A stretch of DNA of 64,000 nucleotides from Castor canadensis (GCF_047511655.1 NC_133397.1:46576001-46640000); one strand, 5' to 3'; shown: positions 12,901-21,194, numbered from the stretch's first letter. Numbers and translations are program-made. Notes: generated from the letters alone by a model not told the origin.

Positions 12901-15900
12901 GCTTGGTAGAATAATAGGCTGTTGTAGATATTCCTCTTTACCTTTAATTAAGAAGTTATTTTTAGCCAGGCTTGGTGGCTCATGCCTGTATTCCCAGCTA
13001 CTCAAAGAGGTAGAGATCAAGAGGATCTTGGTTTGAGGCCAGCCCCAGGAAAAAGTTAGGGAGTCTCCATGTCATTAAGCCAGGTGTGGTAGCATTTCCC
13101 TATGATCTTAATCGCAGCTACATAGAAGACCATAGGCAGGAAGATCCCCATCTGAGGCAAGTCCCCAGCAAAAAAACAGGAGACAATACCTGAAAAATAA
13201 TTAAAACAAAAAGGAGTTGGAGCCAAGTGTTGATGGCTTATGCCTATAAATCCTAGCTACTCTAGAGGCAAAGCTCAAGTGGATCACACTTCAAGGTCAA
13301 CCCGAGCAAATAGTTCAAGAACCATCACACAAAAATGCTGTTCAGTGTCTTAAGTGGTAGAGGGCCTGCCTAACAGGCCCTCGTGTCTCAGAGGGTTTTG
13401 CTGTGTAGCCTAGGCTGGCTTCAAACTTGTACATCTCCTGCCTCAGGCTCCCAAGTGCTGGGATTACCAACATGCCCCACCACATTCAGCATGACGTACT
13501 TTTGCTAGTGTATTCGTATGACACATTTTCAGTAGTGTCCTTGCTAGGTCAAAGTATATGCACACTGAAAAATTGCCTTACAGAGGGTTGAATCAGTTAA
13601 CAAACCCATTAAGATGACTGTTTTCTCATACATTTAAACTAGGTTTTACCAATTTGTCCAGGTCATATAACTTAGACTTTCTAAGGGACTCTTCTGGGTA
13701 CTTTGGTAGATATAAAATAATAGTAACTAACAAATACAGTGCTCACTGTATGCCAGGGACTAAGTACTTTTTTTTTTAACTCATTTAATCCTCATCACAA
13801 CCTTAAGAGGAAGGTATTGTTACTCCAAAATGAGGAAATGTTTACCTAAAACACATAGGTGGTAAATGGTAAAACTAAAATGCAAACCCACACAGTCTTG
13901 CTGTTCCTATCCAGCCTCCTTTTTTTTTTTCTTTTTTTCTTTTTTTTCCAGTACTGGGGTTTGAACTCAGGGCCTCACCTTGAGCCACTCCACCAGCCCT
14001 TTATTGTAATGGGTTTTTTCATGATAGGGTCTCATGAACAGTTTGCCCAGACTGGTTTCAATCCTCCTGATCTCTGCCTGCTGAGTAACTAGGAGTACAG
14101 GTGTGAGCCAGCTGTGCCACTGTATTTTGCTAGTCTAATCCCTGTCTAGAAATTTAGTCTAGTTGCTGAAAAAAATGTGTAATAGTTGTGTCTTTCATTA
14201 AGCCATAAGTTCTACTAGGGCAGTAGTTCTGCCTGGTTCATTTGCACCACAGGAGTTTTCAGTTCTAATGAGAAGTGTATTATTTCCTAGCCTTGTTGTC
14301 TGGCATAAAATATGAAGGAAGGCAAGACGTAGGAAGAAGAAGGAAGGAGTCAAAAGGAAAGAAGTCCACTTAAAGAAAATACATAGTATTTCTTAAAAGT
14401 AATAAAAGAAGAATTGGGAAAGGAACAGGTATTTGTTTCTTTGCTTTGAGACAGGACCTTATGATGTAGCCCAGTCTGGCCTCAAACTCACCATTTCCTG
14501 CCTCAGCCTCCCTGAGTGCTAGCATTACAGGCATGTGCCCCAATGTCCAATTTGAACAGATAATTTTGATGCAGAAATAAGCATAGACTCAAATGAGTAG
14601 TAAAGACCAGTATAACTTGAAAGAGTACATTTAAAAGAGTAAAAGTAGGGTAAGACTTTGTGTTGCTATAACAGAATGTCTCAGACTGGATTGTTTATAA
14701 AAAAAAAAAAAATTATTTCTCACAGTTCCAGAGACTAACAAGTCCAATATCAAGGTCTTGCAAGGTCCTTCTTGCTACATCTTGGAAAGCAAGAGGATCA
14801 GAGAGGGAAGAAATTGAACTAAAAGCCTCAAGGACTGGAGGTGTGGCCCAAGCAATAGAGAACTTGTTTTGCAAGTGCAAAGCCATAAGTTCAAACACCA
14901 GTTCCATCCTAAAAAAAAAAAAAAAAAAGCCCAAAACCAAACTCAAAGCTGCAACCCTTTTATAATTGGCATTCATAATGTTACAGCCCTCATGACCCAA
15001 GTACCTTTCATTAGATCTTGCCTCCCAGTACTATCGTATTGGGGATTAAGGTTCTAGAGCATGCTTTCTGGGAGACACATTTAACCCACAGCCAACACAG
15101 AGCCAGAAATTTAATTATCAGTAGAAGGGCTGGTGGAATGGCTCAAAGGATAAAGCGCCTGCCTAGCAAGCCTGAGGCATTGAGTTAAAACTCCAGTATT
15201 GCCTGCCAAAAGAAAAAAAATTAAAAGAATCAGATTAGTAGGGCTGGGGAGGAGTTCATAGTGGGAAACTTGCCTAGCATACATAAGGCCCTACCCACAC
15301 ACACACTAAGAACAGACACAGTACTATGTGGTTATATAATCTAGATATGAGAGATTAAAGTTTTGATTATGGGCTGAGGTGCTGGTAGTGAAAATACAGA
15401 GAAAGAAAATGAAGCAAAAATAAAAATAAAAAAATCTCCAGGAGAGAATAGATACAACTGATAGATATAAGAGAGGAAAAATATTTGAATCAGAAATAAC
15501 TACATGTAGAGCTAGCCTCCTTAGGAATTAGATTATTCAGAGAAACAAAGAATAAAGAAGATAAATTTCTACTCACTGAGTTTGACTTACATCATTCCCT
15601 CTAATGGTAGACATTACATAAAAGTCTGTTTGATGATATCAGGAATGCATTATCACAAATATTTTTTCATGTATTAGGACAAGGATAGTGGGAAAACCTC
15701 TGTGGTTGTGGGAACATGGAACCAAGAAGAGCATATTGAATGGGCTAAGAAGAATACTGCTAGAGCTTACCATCTTCAAGACGATGGTACCCAGACAGTC
15801 AGGTAAAGACTAACATTTGCTTTTGAAAGTGATTAGTAGAATTTCTGAAACTCACAATATATAAAAATTGAAACATGTAAGTAAAATTCTAGGTAAGTGT

Positions 15901-18900
15901 TATTTCAGGGGATATGTTTTAGATTACTTTTCTTTTGAGGGAAAGCAACACAGTGTTAAGAGCACGCAGTTCCTAGAGTCCCGCTTTCTGGATTCAAATT
16001 TTGGCTGGCTCTTCACTTACTACTTTAGACAAATTACATGATCTATTTTTGTTGTTGTTTTATTGGCTTTTTTGTTTTGTTTTGGTCGTACTGGTTTGAA
16101 CTCAGGACTTCGTGCTTACTAGGCAAGCACTCTACCACTTGAGCCATACCTCCATCCCCATAATTTTTTTTTTTTAAGCCTCAGTTTTCTTTTCTGATGT
16201 TACTTGCTTTATAGGACTATTGTGACATTTAAGTGAGGTAATTCATAGAGAGGACAGTGCCTTGCAGTAGCATGTAATAAACTTAATGATAGTGGCATGT
16301 TAATCAGAGTGGCTGTGGTGCCAGTGTCTGGCTCAATTCTTTCTTGCTTTGGGTTTTTTTCCTTTATTTTGTTAAGCTTTTTTTTGGTGGTACCTTGGGG
16401 TTTGAACTCAGGGCCTCATGCTTGCTAAGCAGGCACGCTACCATTTGAGCCACTCCACCAGCCCCTTGGTTTTCTTTTTTATGCAGTGTTGGGGATTGGA
16501 CCAGGGTCTTACCCATACTAGGCAAATGCTCTGCTATGGAGCTACATCTCGAGCCCCAACAGTAGCTCAATTCAGAGAACTGAGAATTATGGAACTAAGA
16601 CTCTTATAAAGCATGTATAATTTTTACCTTTGTAAGTTATTAAATTCTATTTAATATACTGCAGCATTTCTCTTTGCTGCTTAGCTTTTTTGAGGTAATG
16701 GTTGAAAATAGCTGAATGGTGGCTTGTTGTAAAACTACTTCACATCTCTTTTGGACATGTGGATATATTTTGTTATAAGTAAATTAATGTCATTTCCCAA
16801 GAATAACTGAGCTTTGGCTTTGCTTGTAGTATCTTTCCCAGCGAATTTTAAATTATTCATTCTTGTTCTTCTCAGGTGTTACTTTTGTCTATCATAGAAC
16901 AGATGGTATTGAGAGGTTATTTTCAGAACTCTGACTTTTCAGGCTAACCAAAGTCAGAGTTTGCAAAATTAGGATGTAGACATTAACTGTCCTAATATAC
17001 TAAACAGACTGCCTTGTGCTTATATATGTTTCATGTAAAAATAGATTATAGTATCATGTACAACAAATATTGAAGACTAGGAGGATGCAACCAGCAAAAT
17101 GAAGTGTTTCTTTGGATACTGCTCATTGGCCCAGGCTTGCCTTTTGTACCAGCTGTCATACAGTATTTTAATAGGATTAATTTGATGGAGAATAGAAAGA
17201 ATTATTCCACAAAAAAAAATACTGGTCTGGCAAATGGATCAGTTTAAAACAACTTTTTGTAAGGAGTCTAACCTGTTTATATACAAATAATATGCAAGTT
17301 TAAAACATCATTAAGACAGTACATGGTATCTGTAACTTATATTCTCCTTGCATCTAAACGTCAGTCTCTGTGACATAACCCTAAAAACCCTAGCCATCAT
17401 CTCACCCTACCCATTACAATTATTTTGAACTATTGAGGTTTTAATAAACCTTGTGTTTTTCCAATTCAGGATGGTATCACATTTTTATGGGAACGGAGAT
17501 GTTTGTGATATAACTGACAAACCAAGACAGGTGACTGTAAAACTAAAGTAAGTTGAATCATCAAATTATGCTTTATACCTTTCTCCTTTTCTTGTTTCTG
17601 AGAGTCAAAAGTTTTATATAAACATATAATCATGAATAATTGTTAAATAATGTTACTTAAATTATATTAAATGGGTCCATTGAATGGGATTTTGTAGTTG
17701 AAGAGGATGACAATTTAATCTTACTTTCTATGATTTGGGCAGTACTTTAAAGTACTCTCTGTTTTAGGTGTAAAGAATCAGACTCTCCTCATGCTGTTAC
17801 TGTATATATGCTAGAGCCTCACTCCTGTCAGTATATTCTTGGGGTAAGTAAAATGAAAATAATCAAAACTTCAAATTTAGGGCTGGGGATGTACCTCATT
17901 GGTAGAGCACTTGCATAGTATGCATGAGGCCAACACCACACACAAAAAAAATTCGTTCTTAGGCCACATTTAATATTTTGCATTAGGTCTAAAAAGGACC
18001 TTCATTAGTCTGTAAGACTTAATATAGTCCCCATATCACTTTTGTTATATAATTTACATAAAATCAAATGCACAGGTCTTAAGTGCTGAGTTTAATAAGT
18101 TCTAACCATTTTACACAGTCCTGTATATATCCAGGGAATATGTCACTGCAGAAAGTTCTCCTTATACCTGTTTCTGATATACACTCCTTACCACCACTCT
18201 ATATTTCTGACAATATAGGTTAGGTGTGCTTCTTTTTGGATTCTACATGAATAAAATTGTTTATATATAATTTATATCTAATTTAATTTATATCAATTTT
18301 GTATAATTCACATATAATTGATTTGTTTTCAATTTTTGTTTTTATGAATGAGGTTACTATGAGTTGAGAATGGTAGTACAAGCCTGTACTCTCAGCACTC
18401 AGGAGGCAGAGGTAGGAAAATAGAAAATTCAAGGGTAGCCTTGGTCCCATACCAAGTTTGAGACCAGCCTGTGATCTTTAGTGAGACTGTCTCAAAACAA
18501 AACTGGGGCTGGAGGTGTGGCTCAAGCAATAGAGCAACTGCTTTGCAAGTATGAAGCCCTGAGTTCAAACCCCAACCCCACCCAAAAAAAAAAAAAAGGT
18601 TACTATGAACATTTTTTTTACAAGTCTGTCTGTGGTTATATGTTTTCATTTACTTTGAATAAATACCTGTGTGTAGAATTAGTAAATCCTGAATAGATAC
18701 ATGTTAAGCTTTTACCAGACACACAGTTCACCATTTTATACTCCTACCAGAATGCATGAGGGCCCAGTTGCCACTTTCCCACTCGAATTTAGTGCTGTCT
18801 GTCTTTGTTAATCATTTAATGGTTTTAGTTTGCATTCCCCATATGAATAGTGATGGCAAGCACCTTTTCATGTGATTATTGGCATTCATATACTTCTTGA

Positions 18901-20850
18901 AGTGTCTAGCCAAGCCTTATTAAAGAAAGAAATTATTCTGATATTTGCTAAGTGTCAGGAAGACTTTATTGAGGACTATTGTGGTAGGTAACAAAGCTGT
19001 TGCAGTAGTGGAAGGAGAGCTCGTCTGAATACAGCAGACGTGGCTTAGGATACCTAGCCAGCAAGCAGAATGGAGGACTCAGTAAATGGAAATGACTAAG
19101 AAAAGGCATCAGGAGTAGGGGATACTTGCTAAACTGACTCAACAGAATTCTTGCTGAAAGCAGCCAGGGTGACTAGATAGATACCACGGGTGGGGACTCT
19201 CTCTAAACTCTCTTACAGGAGTCTTGCCACCATGGAATAGGCAGGCCAAAGACCATGCCCAGGAATGAGAGTATTCAGAAATAGCTCAGAGGTCAAGGAG
19301 GAAGTCTTTGTCAGTTTTTTACTGTTGTTTGTCTTCTCACTGCTCTGTTTCCAGGAGTTCAAATATATTCTGGCTATAAGCTCTTTATATTTCTATTGTA
19401 CATATCTTTTTTCCTTAGCCTATGGCTTACCTATTCATTTTTTTTTAATGTCTTGAGCAGAAGTTTTTTATTTGGTTAAGTTCGGTTTCAGTTTTTTTCC
19501 TTAAGCTAATTGTTTTTGTGTCTAGAAAATTTTTTGCTACCTCAAAGTCATGAAAATTGTCTCCTGTATTTTCTTCTAGAAACATTATGGTTCTACCTTT
19601 GATTGTATTTTGCCTCACTGTGACTTTTTCAGTATTATCCTACTTGAGGTTCACTGAGTTTCTTGAATTTATAGGTTCATATAAATGATCCATTTTGAAA
19701 AAAAATTTTTGTGGTACTAGGGCTCAAACTCAGGGCCTTCACCTTAAGCCACTCTACCGGCCCTTTTTGTGATGGGTTTTTCAAGATAGGGTCTCGCAAA
19801 CTGTTTGCCTGGGCTGGCTTCGAACCTCACTCCTACTGATCTCTGCCTCTTGAGTAGCTAGGATTACAGGTGTGAGCCACCGGTGCCCAGTTCCATTTTG
19901 AAAAAATTTTGGCCATTGTGTCCTTAAAGATTTCTTCTCCTGTTTTTGAAACTCCAATTGAACATACTAGTTTAAAATTGTCCCAAAAGCTCAGGCTTTC
20001 TTTTATACCCTCTTTTTTTTTTTTTCCCAGACATGCACCACCAGTTGGTTTGTTTTTTTTTTAATGGTTTACTTTGCTAAAATTCCCTCTGGTCACACAT
20101 ATTATCTACTTTATCTGCTGTTTTTCTTCAACTTAGTTTTCATAATTATCATAACATCTGATTATCTCAACATCTTGCCTATCATTGAGTTACATTTTTC
20201 TTTGCCTTTTAAATAAAGCTTATTATTTTGCCATAATGTCTTAACATTTTTGTTGTATAAGATCTGTGTAGTCCTGTTATATTCCTGTCCTTTCCATTTC
20301 TTCTCCCTTATCATATTAATTGAGAAATAAGAATATTTTCTTCACCTATCTCATATTTTATATGGATGAAAATATTTTCCAAAAAGCTTAATTTGGGATG
20401 TGAGGGTGATCTAGGTACTACATCTGTTACCCCAGTGATTGCCAGGGTTGATTCAGCTCATGTGGCTGGCTAGGTAGTGTCCCCTTCCTCCCTCACCACT
20501 CCATATGCATCCCTCCTGAAGCTGCGCACTTGGTCAAAGAGGACCATCCCCGATAGAGGAGGTCCATTCTTCAGTCAAGGGTATACAAGTAACTGTGCTC
20601 CACTGCTAGAACCTCCAAACAAGCTCTCAGAAAGCTTAATTTGTAGAAATAATGTTGAATGGTTTAGCCAATACAAAGACTCATGTACATTTAGAAAATG
20701 TATTCATTCAGCACAATAATACTAAATAGAGTAAGTATTTACCAACGTTTTAATGGCTTTGTTGCTCTTGTTTTTTAGGTCGAATCTCCAGTGATCTGTA
20801 AAATCTTAGATACAGCAGATGAAAATGGGCTGCTTTCTCTCCCCAACTAA
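1..20850 (+). CDS. ERLEC1: ERLEC1, endoplasmic reticulum lectin 1 (partial: exons 2-14)
   Basis: Thirteen exons with GT-AG borders join in frame to about 414 codons. The family protein is about 483 residues, so roughly the first 69 residues (signal peptide side) lie before the window. Known role: a luminal ER lectin with two MRH (PRKCSH/OS-9-like) domains that binds trimmed N-glycans on misfolded glycoproteins and works with the HRD1-SEL1L ubiquitin ligase in ERAD. Sequence support: the first MRH region spans exons 4-7 (motif [12 protein letters not shown], then RPRSS and CEYEV). The second spans exons 9-14 ([26 protein letters not shown]). These supply the Gln, Arg, Glu and Tyr positions expected of mannose-binding MRH folds. 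The reading frame is open across all junctions, so the gene looks functional. Splice joins were assigned by eye from protein similarity. Confidence 0.96.
500..640. repeat. MIR-like old SINE in ERLEC1 intron 2
   Basis: Resembles MIR: GCATGGTAAAATGGAAAGGAC, then 'tgtgggcaagtttgaatctcagttcc'-like text in the usual MIR order. Diverged, edges approximate. Confidence 0.5.
816..906 (+). repeat. ID-like tRNA-derived SINE monomer
   Basis: GGGCTGGTGGACTGACTCCAG opening, GCCTGCCTAGCAAG, TTCAAGTTCTAGTACTACC and an A-rich tail. Confidence 0.85.
1273..1353 (+). CDS. ERLEC1: ERLEC1 exon 3
   Basis: 81 bp, 27 codons, phase 0 at both ends. Acceptor TTTTTAG at 1266-1272, donor GTATGT at 1354. Encodes the acidic linker [11 protein letters not shown] and the first cysteine of the MRH1 region (SSCSYR). 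Confidence 0.95.
1857..1941 (+). repeat. ID-like SINE monomer
   Basis: Well-preserved box B-like GAGTTCAAACCCCAGTACCA; the tail is short and ends in CCCAAAAAACCC. Confidence 0.88.
2014..2091 (+). CDS. ERLEC1: ERLEC1 exon 4 (MRH1 core motif)
   Basis: 78 bp, 26 codons, phase 0. Acceptor TTTCTTAG ends at 2013, donor GTATGT at 2092. Carries [14 protein letters not shown]; the Gln of RQYH is one of the four MRH sugar-contact positions. Confidence 0.96.
2223..2286 (+). CDS. ERLEC1: ERLEC1 exon 5
   Basis: 64 bp, ends in phase 1. Acceptor TTTTTATATAG ends at 2222, donor GTTAGT at 2287. Encodes [15 protein letters not shown]. The intron before it is only 131 bp. Confidence 0.94.
2387..2690 (-). mobile_element. 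5'-truncated L1 3' end (about 300 bp)
   Basis: On the minus strand it ends in the lineage's L1 3' UTR (G-rich block, then CATATGAATAA and poly(A), read here as a poly(T) at 2387-2416). Flanked by a 15-bp target duplication GAGAATGTGAATTTT at 2372-2386 and 2691-2705. Inserted antisense in ERLEC1 intron 5. Confidence 0.93.
3071..3166 (+). repeat. ID-like SINE with target duplication
   Basis: Flanked by GATGTAAAGATTA on both sides (ending at 3070 and beginning at about 3168). This confirms a discrete insertion. Confidence 0.9.
3240..3330 (+). repeat. ID SINE, classic rodent ID variant
   Basis: GCTGTGGGTATAGCTCAGTG, TTGCCTAGCATACATG and GGGTTCAATACCCAACACTG are closer to the common rodent ID core than the neighbouring copies. 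Confidence 0.85.
3386..5405 (+). repeat. Dimeric B1-ID SINE split by an L1
   Basis: The B1-like half (3386-3489) and the junction plus ID-like half (5321-5405, TTGAAAAAACTCAACAC then GGCTGGTTGGAGTGGCTC) are collinear parts of one SINE. An L1 sits between them at 3490-5310, flanked by a duplicated AGACCCATTC. Confidence 0.9.
3490..5310 (-). mobile_element. 5'-truncated L1 (1.8 kb) with ORF2 C-terminal remains
   Basis: Poly(T) at its left edge and the G-rich L1 3' UTR on the minus strand. Minus-strand reading gives ORF2 C-terminal text such as [18 protein letters not shown] (about 4090-4165) and [18 protein letters not shown] (about 4540-4610), in several broken frames. Target duplication AGACCCATTC at 3480-3489 and 5311-5320. 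Not coding-competent. Confidence 0.95.
5508..5542 (+). CDS. ERLEC1: ERLEC1 exon 6 (small, charged)
   Basis: 35 bp; with exon 5 it restores the frame (64+35=99). Encodes the charged stretch [12 protein letters not shown]. Acceptor CTCTACAG ends at 5507, donor GTATGT at 5543. The 3.2-kb intron before it holds two L1 insertions. Confidence 0.94.
5890..5975. repeat. MIR-like fragment
   Basis: GCAAAGCATAGGGCCATACAT, then GGCACTTCATAAGTATTTATT, as in the tail of MIR elements. It ends in an A-rich run. Confidence 0.55.
6374..6470 (+). repeat. ID-like SINE, internally deleted
   Basis: GACTAGCGGTATGGTTCAAG, then a shortened middle and GGCCCTGGATTCAAAAAAG followed by a (GA)n/(AAGG)n tail. Confidence 0.7.
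6490..6635. repeat. MIR-like fragment in ERLEC1 intron 6
   Basis: Weak but ordered MIR features: TTAATTCTCCCAACAATCTTTG, the 'aaat..tgaaatt' segment and GCTTGGAACCCAGGATTTT. Confidence 0.5.
7490..7713 (+). CDS. ERLEC1: ERLEC1 exon 7 (MRH1 second half)
   Basis: 224 bp, ends in phase 2. Contains an N-glycosylation sequon (NGT in GMGNGTPCS), the RPRSS arginine and [11 protein letters not shown] with the Glu and Tyr of MRH1. Acceptor TTTTTTAAG ends at 7489, donor GTAGGA at 7714. Confidence 0.96.
7806..7935 (+). CDS. ERLEC1: ERLEC1 exon 8 (interdomain linker)
   Basis: 130 bp. Its first base completes an Arg codon. Encodes [19 protein letters not shown] and a basic end RVPFRRNKE. The preceding intron is only 92 bp (7714-7805). 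Donor GTATGA. Confidence 0.95.
8025..8118 (+). repeat. ID-like SINE monomer
   Basis: GGGCTGGAGGAGTGGCCCAAG to CTCCAGTACTGTGG with an A-rich tail, in intron 8. Confidence 0.85.
8530..9215. repeat. L2-like ancient LINE sequence
   Basis: Diverged segments with the order and wording of the mammalian L2 3' region, for example GGCCCTTTGTGATCTGGCTTC and CTGGCTTCCTTACCTTTGAA. No functional reading frame; edges approximate. Confidence 0.5.
9470..9657 (+). repeat. Dimeric B1-ID SINE, ID half shortened
   Basis: The B1-like half runs to GACCCTATCTCCAAAGTAACC. It continues straight into GGAGGTGAGTTCAAACCCCAG, so most of the ID middle is missing; (ATA)n tail. Confidence 0.85.
9680..9796 (+). repeat. B1-like SINE monomer
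   Basis: CCAGGTGTGATAGTGCTGGCC, AACAGCCTGGGCTACATAGT and TGTCTCAAAAAGAC, with no ID half. Confidence 0.8.
9940..10043. repeat. (TG)n-(TA)n-(CA)n compound microsatellite
   Basis: Alternating purine-pyrimidine tract: TG repeats, TATATA runs, then TGTGTG/TATGTA and ACACAC. It produces spurious open frames on both strands. Confidence 0.97.
10422..10506 (+). repeat. ID-like SINE monomer
   Basis: CTTGAGGCATGGCTCAAGTG to ACTCCAGTACCACAAAAAA. Confidence 0.82.
10684..10774 (-). repeat. ID-like SINE monomer
   Basis: Poly(T), then GGGCTTTGAACTCAGGGCC and GCTTGCTAGGCATGTGC, i.e. the ID core reversed. Confidence 0.85.
10870..11031 (+). CDS. ERLEC1: ERLEC1 exon 9 (linker into MRH2)
   Basis: 162 bp, 54 codons, phase 0. 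Acceptor TAATTTTAG ends at 10869, donor GTGAGA at 11032. Encodes [20 protein letters not shown] and the first MRH2 cysteine (SGSYC). Confidence 0.95.
11350..11552 (+). repeat. Dimeric B1-ID SINE
   Basis: B1-like half from GCCGGACTCTGGTGGCTCAC, linker AACCCATCATAAAAAAAGGG, then the ID half. Flanks TTCAAACTAGA and TTCAAAGTAGA are a near-match target duplication. Confidence 0.88.
11761..12180 (+). repeat. Four-unit composite SINE (three B1-like units + ID)
   Basis: Three successive 7SL-type units start near 11761, 11875 and 11975, and are followed by an ID-like unit near 12090. The whole 420-bp block lies between GTTATAAGTCA (11750-11760) and GTTATAAAAGTCA (12181-12193), which looks like a single target duplication. 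This suggests one insertion rather than four. Confidence 0.75.
12198..12415 (-). repeat. Dimeric B1-ID SINE
   Basis: Reversed order: poly(T), ID half, then B1 half ending CACTGGCACCTAGCT. Exact 12-bp target duplication AAAAGTCACATA at 12186-12197 and 12416-12427. It lies just 97 bp upstream of ERLEC1 exon 10. Confidence 0.93.
12513..12572 (+). CDS. ERLEC1: ERLEC1 exon 10 (MRH2 core motif)
   Basis: 60 bp, 20 codons. Encodes [18 protein letters not shown], with the tryptophan pair and HQYH glutamine of MRH2. The donor is GTATAA, weaker than the others in this gene. Confidence 0.95.
12637..12712 (-). repeat. ID-like SINE fragment
   Basis: GTCCTGGGGCTCAAAGCCAAG, GCATGCTAGGAAAGTGCCC: reversed ID core without tail. 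Confidence 0.6.
12965..13385 (+). repeat. Multi-unit composite SINE (three B1-like units + ID end)
   Basis: B1-like starts at GCCAGGCTTGGTGGCTCATG, GCCAGGTGTGGTAGCATTTCC and GCCAAGTGTTGATGGCTTATG. Then comes an ID-like end (AAGTGGTAGAGGGCCTGCC). Same general plan as the block at 11761-12180. Confidence 0.75.
13386..13492 (-). repeat. B1-like SINE monomer
   Basis: GTGTAGCCTAGGCTGGCTTC, CTCCCAAGTGCTGGGATTAC: the classic B1 right side in reverse orientation. Confidence 0.85.
13725..13917. repeat. MIR element
   Basis: Ordered MIR landmarks: GTATGCCAGGGACTAAGTAC, AACTCATTTAATCCTCATCA, CAAAATGAGGAAATG, and a degraded 'cacacag' segment. Confidence 0.75.
13918..14122 (-). repeat. Dimeric B1-ID SINE
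   Basis: Long T/C run (tail), reversed ID half with CCACTCCACCAGCCCTTTAT, then reversed B1 half. Confidence 0.88.
14428..14552 (-). repeat. B1-like SINE monomer
   Basis: GAGACAGGACCTTATGATGTAG, CTGGCCTCAAACTCACCATT, GCATTACAGGCATGTGCC. Confidence 0.85.
14650..15105 (-). repeat. MaLR-type LTR fragment interrupted by a SINE
   Basis: TTGTGTTGCTATAACAGAATG, TTTCTCACAGTTCCAGAGAC and CATTAGATCTTGCCTCCCAG, then GGGAGACACATTTAACCCAC, in the reverse order of MST/THE-like LTRs. An ID SINE occupies 14826-14932. Confidence 0.65.
14826..14932 (+). repeat. ID-like SINE inside the MaLR LTR
   Basis: GGACTGGAGGTGTGGCCCAAG to CACCAGTTCCATCC plus an 18-A tail. Belongs to the 'GTGTGGCTCAAGCAATAGAG...TTTGCAAGTG' subtype. 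Confidence 0.85.
15127..15310 (+). repeat. Two adjacent ID-like SINEs
   Basis: First copy 15127-15222 (GGGCTGGTGGAATGGCTCAAA). Second, shorter copy 15240-15310 (GGGCTGGGGAGGAGTTCATAG) ends in a short (CA)n. Confidence 0.8.
15678..15802 (+). CDS. ERLEC1: ERLEC1 exon 11
   Basis: 125 bp, ends in phase 2. Encodes [20 protein letters not shown]. Acceptor GTATTAG ends at 15677, donor GTAAAG at 15803. Confidence 0.95.
15940..16300. repeat. MIR element split by a reversed ID SINE
   Basis: MIR-like text before (AGAGCACGCAGTTCCTAGAGTC) and after (GTGACATTTAAGTGAGGTAAT) an ID-like copy in minus orientation at about 16068-16162. Confidence 0.6.
16377..16557 (-). repeat. Two tandem ID-like SINEs in minus orientation
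   Basis: Copy one 16377-16467 (GGGTTTGAACTCAGGGCCTC). Copy two 16470-16557 (GGGGATTGGACCAGGGTCTTA) is the classic-ID variant. Confidence 0.8.
17470..17547 (+). CDS. ERLEC1: ERLEC1 exon 12
   Basis: 78 bp. Encodes [20 protein letters not shown] with the MRH2 arginine in KPRQ. Acceptor AATTCAG ends at 17469, strong donor GTAAGT at 17548. Confidence 0.95.
17768..17843 (+). CDS. ERLEC1: ERLEC1 exon 13
   Basis: 76 bp. Encodes [20 protein letters not shown] then QYILG, with the Glu and Tyr of MRH2. Strong donor GTAAGT at 17844. The preceding intron is 220 bp. Confidence 0.95.
17880..17951 (+). repeat. ID SINE, classic variant, shortened
   Basis: GGGCTGGGGATGTACCTCATTG, then ATGAGGCCAACACCACAC; box B text is lost. 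Confidence 0.75.
18363..18599 (+). repeat. Dimeric B1-ID SINE
   Basis: B1-like half to TGAGACTGTCTCAAAACAAAA, then ID half GGGGCTGGAGGTGTGGCTC with an A-rich tail. Confidence 0.85.
18935..19290. other. Unassigned block inside the ancient L1
   Basis: The old L1 text breaks off near 18930 and resumes near 19300. The intervening sequence (CAGGAAGACTTTATTGAGGAC and following) is repeat-like, perhaps an LTR, but I do not recognise it. Confidence 0.35.
19704..19892 (-). repeat. Dimeric B1-ID SINE with target duplication
   Basis: Reversed dimer. Flanks CCATTTTGAAAAAA at 19690-19703 and 19893-19906 match. Confidence 0.9.
20396..20630 (+). pseudogene. 7SK RNA retropseudogene, 3' truncated and tailless
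   Basis: Starts exactly at the 7SK 5' end (GGATGTGAGGGTGATCT) and follows 7SK through GATTGCCAGGGTTGATTCAG, GTGTCCCCTTCCTCCCTCAC, ATCCCCGATAGAGGAGG and AGAACCTCCAAACAAGCTCT. It stops there, about 235 nt into the roughly 330-nt RNA. Flanked by AAAGCTTAATTTG at 20383-20395 and 20631-20643, so it inserted by L1-type target-primed integration, but it has no poly(A). It lies in ERLEC1 intron 13 in the sense orientation, 136 bp before exon 14. The missing 3' stem and terminator and several substitutions argue against function. Confidence 0.93.
20779..20850 (+). CDS. ERLEC1: ERLEC1 exon 14 (C-terminus and stop)
   Basis: Acceptor TTTTTTAG ends at 20778. Encodes [20 protein letters not shown] then LPN and TAA at 20848-20850. 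The final MRH2 cysteine is in VICK. Confidence 0.96.
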   Translation, partial: VESPVICKILDTADENGLLSLPN

Positions 20851-21116
20851 AGGATATTAAAGTTGAAGGAAAAAAGATCATTGAATGTCCTAATGATTTC
20901 TTTCTGACCATGTGTCTCATTACAGAATTCTCATCCATTGGACTTCATGAAATGGATGGTATAATGGATTCCCCGCCACTTTGTGAATATGTATATGTAT
21001 ATATACAAGAGGTTATTGAAAAACTTCTAGGGCAGACATTTGCCTCCCTTTTTTCATTTTTGTTGTGTCTCATGAGCTGATTGTGTTTTGTCTTTGCTTG
21101 GATAATGTGAGTACAA

Positions 21117-21122
21117 AATAAA
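21117..21122 (+). promoter_or_regulatory. ERLEC1 polyadenylation signal AATAAA (proximal)
   Basis: Canonical hexamer 267 bases after the stop, followed by a T/G-rich stretch around 21155-21170. Confidence 0.65.
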
Positions 21123-21194
21123 CCTCATCCAAGCAATTTAAAGCCCAGCCTATTCAAATGTTGTAATTGTTGTACTTACTGAAAGATTTTAAAT

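Larger units (their letters stand above)
18030..20340 (-). repeat. Ancient L1 (L1M-type) fragments with later insertions
   Basis: Scattered minus-strand L1 landmarks in order: TGGTTATATGTTTTCATTTA (about 18632), TTTAGTTTGCATTCCCCATA (about 18827), TTTTCATGTGATTATTGGCATT (about 18867), CAAAGTCATGAAAATTGTC (about 19541), and CCATTGTGTCCTTAAAGATT (about 19912). Interrupted by SINEs (18363-18599, 19704-19892) and by an unassigned block (about 18935-19290). Strongly diverged. Confidence 0.6.
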
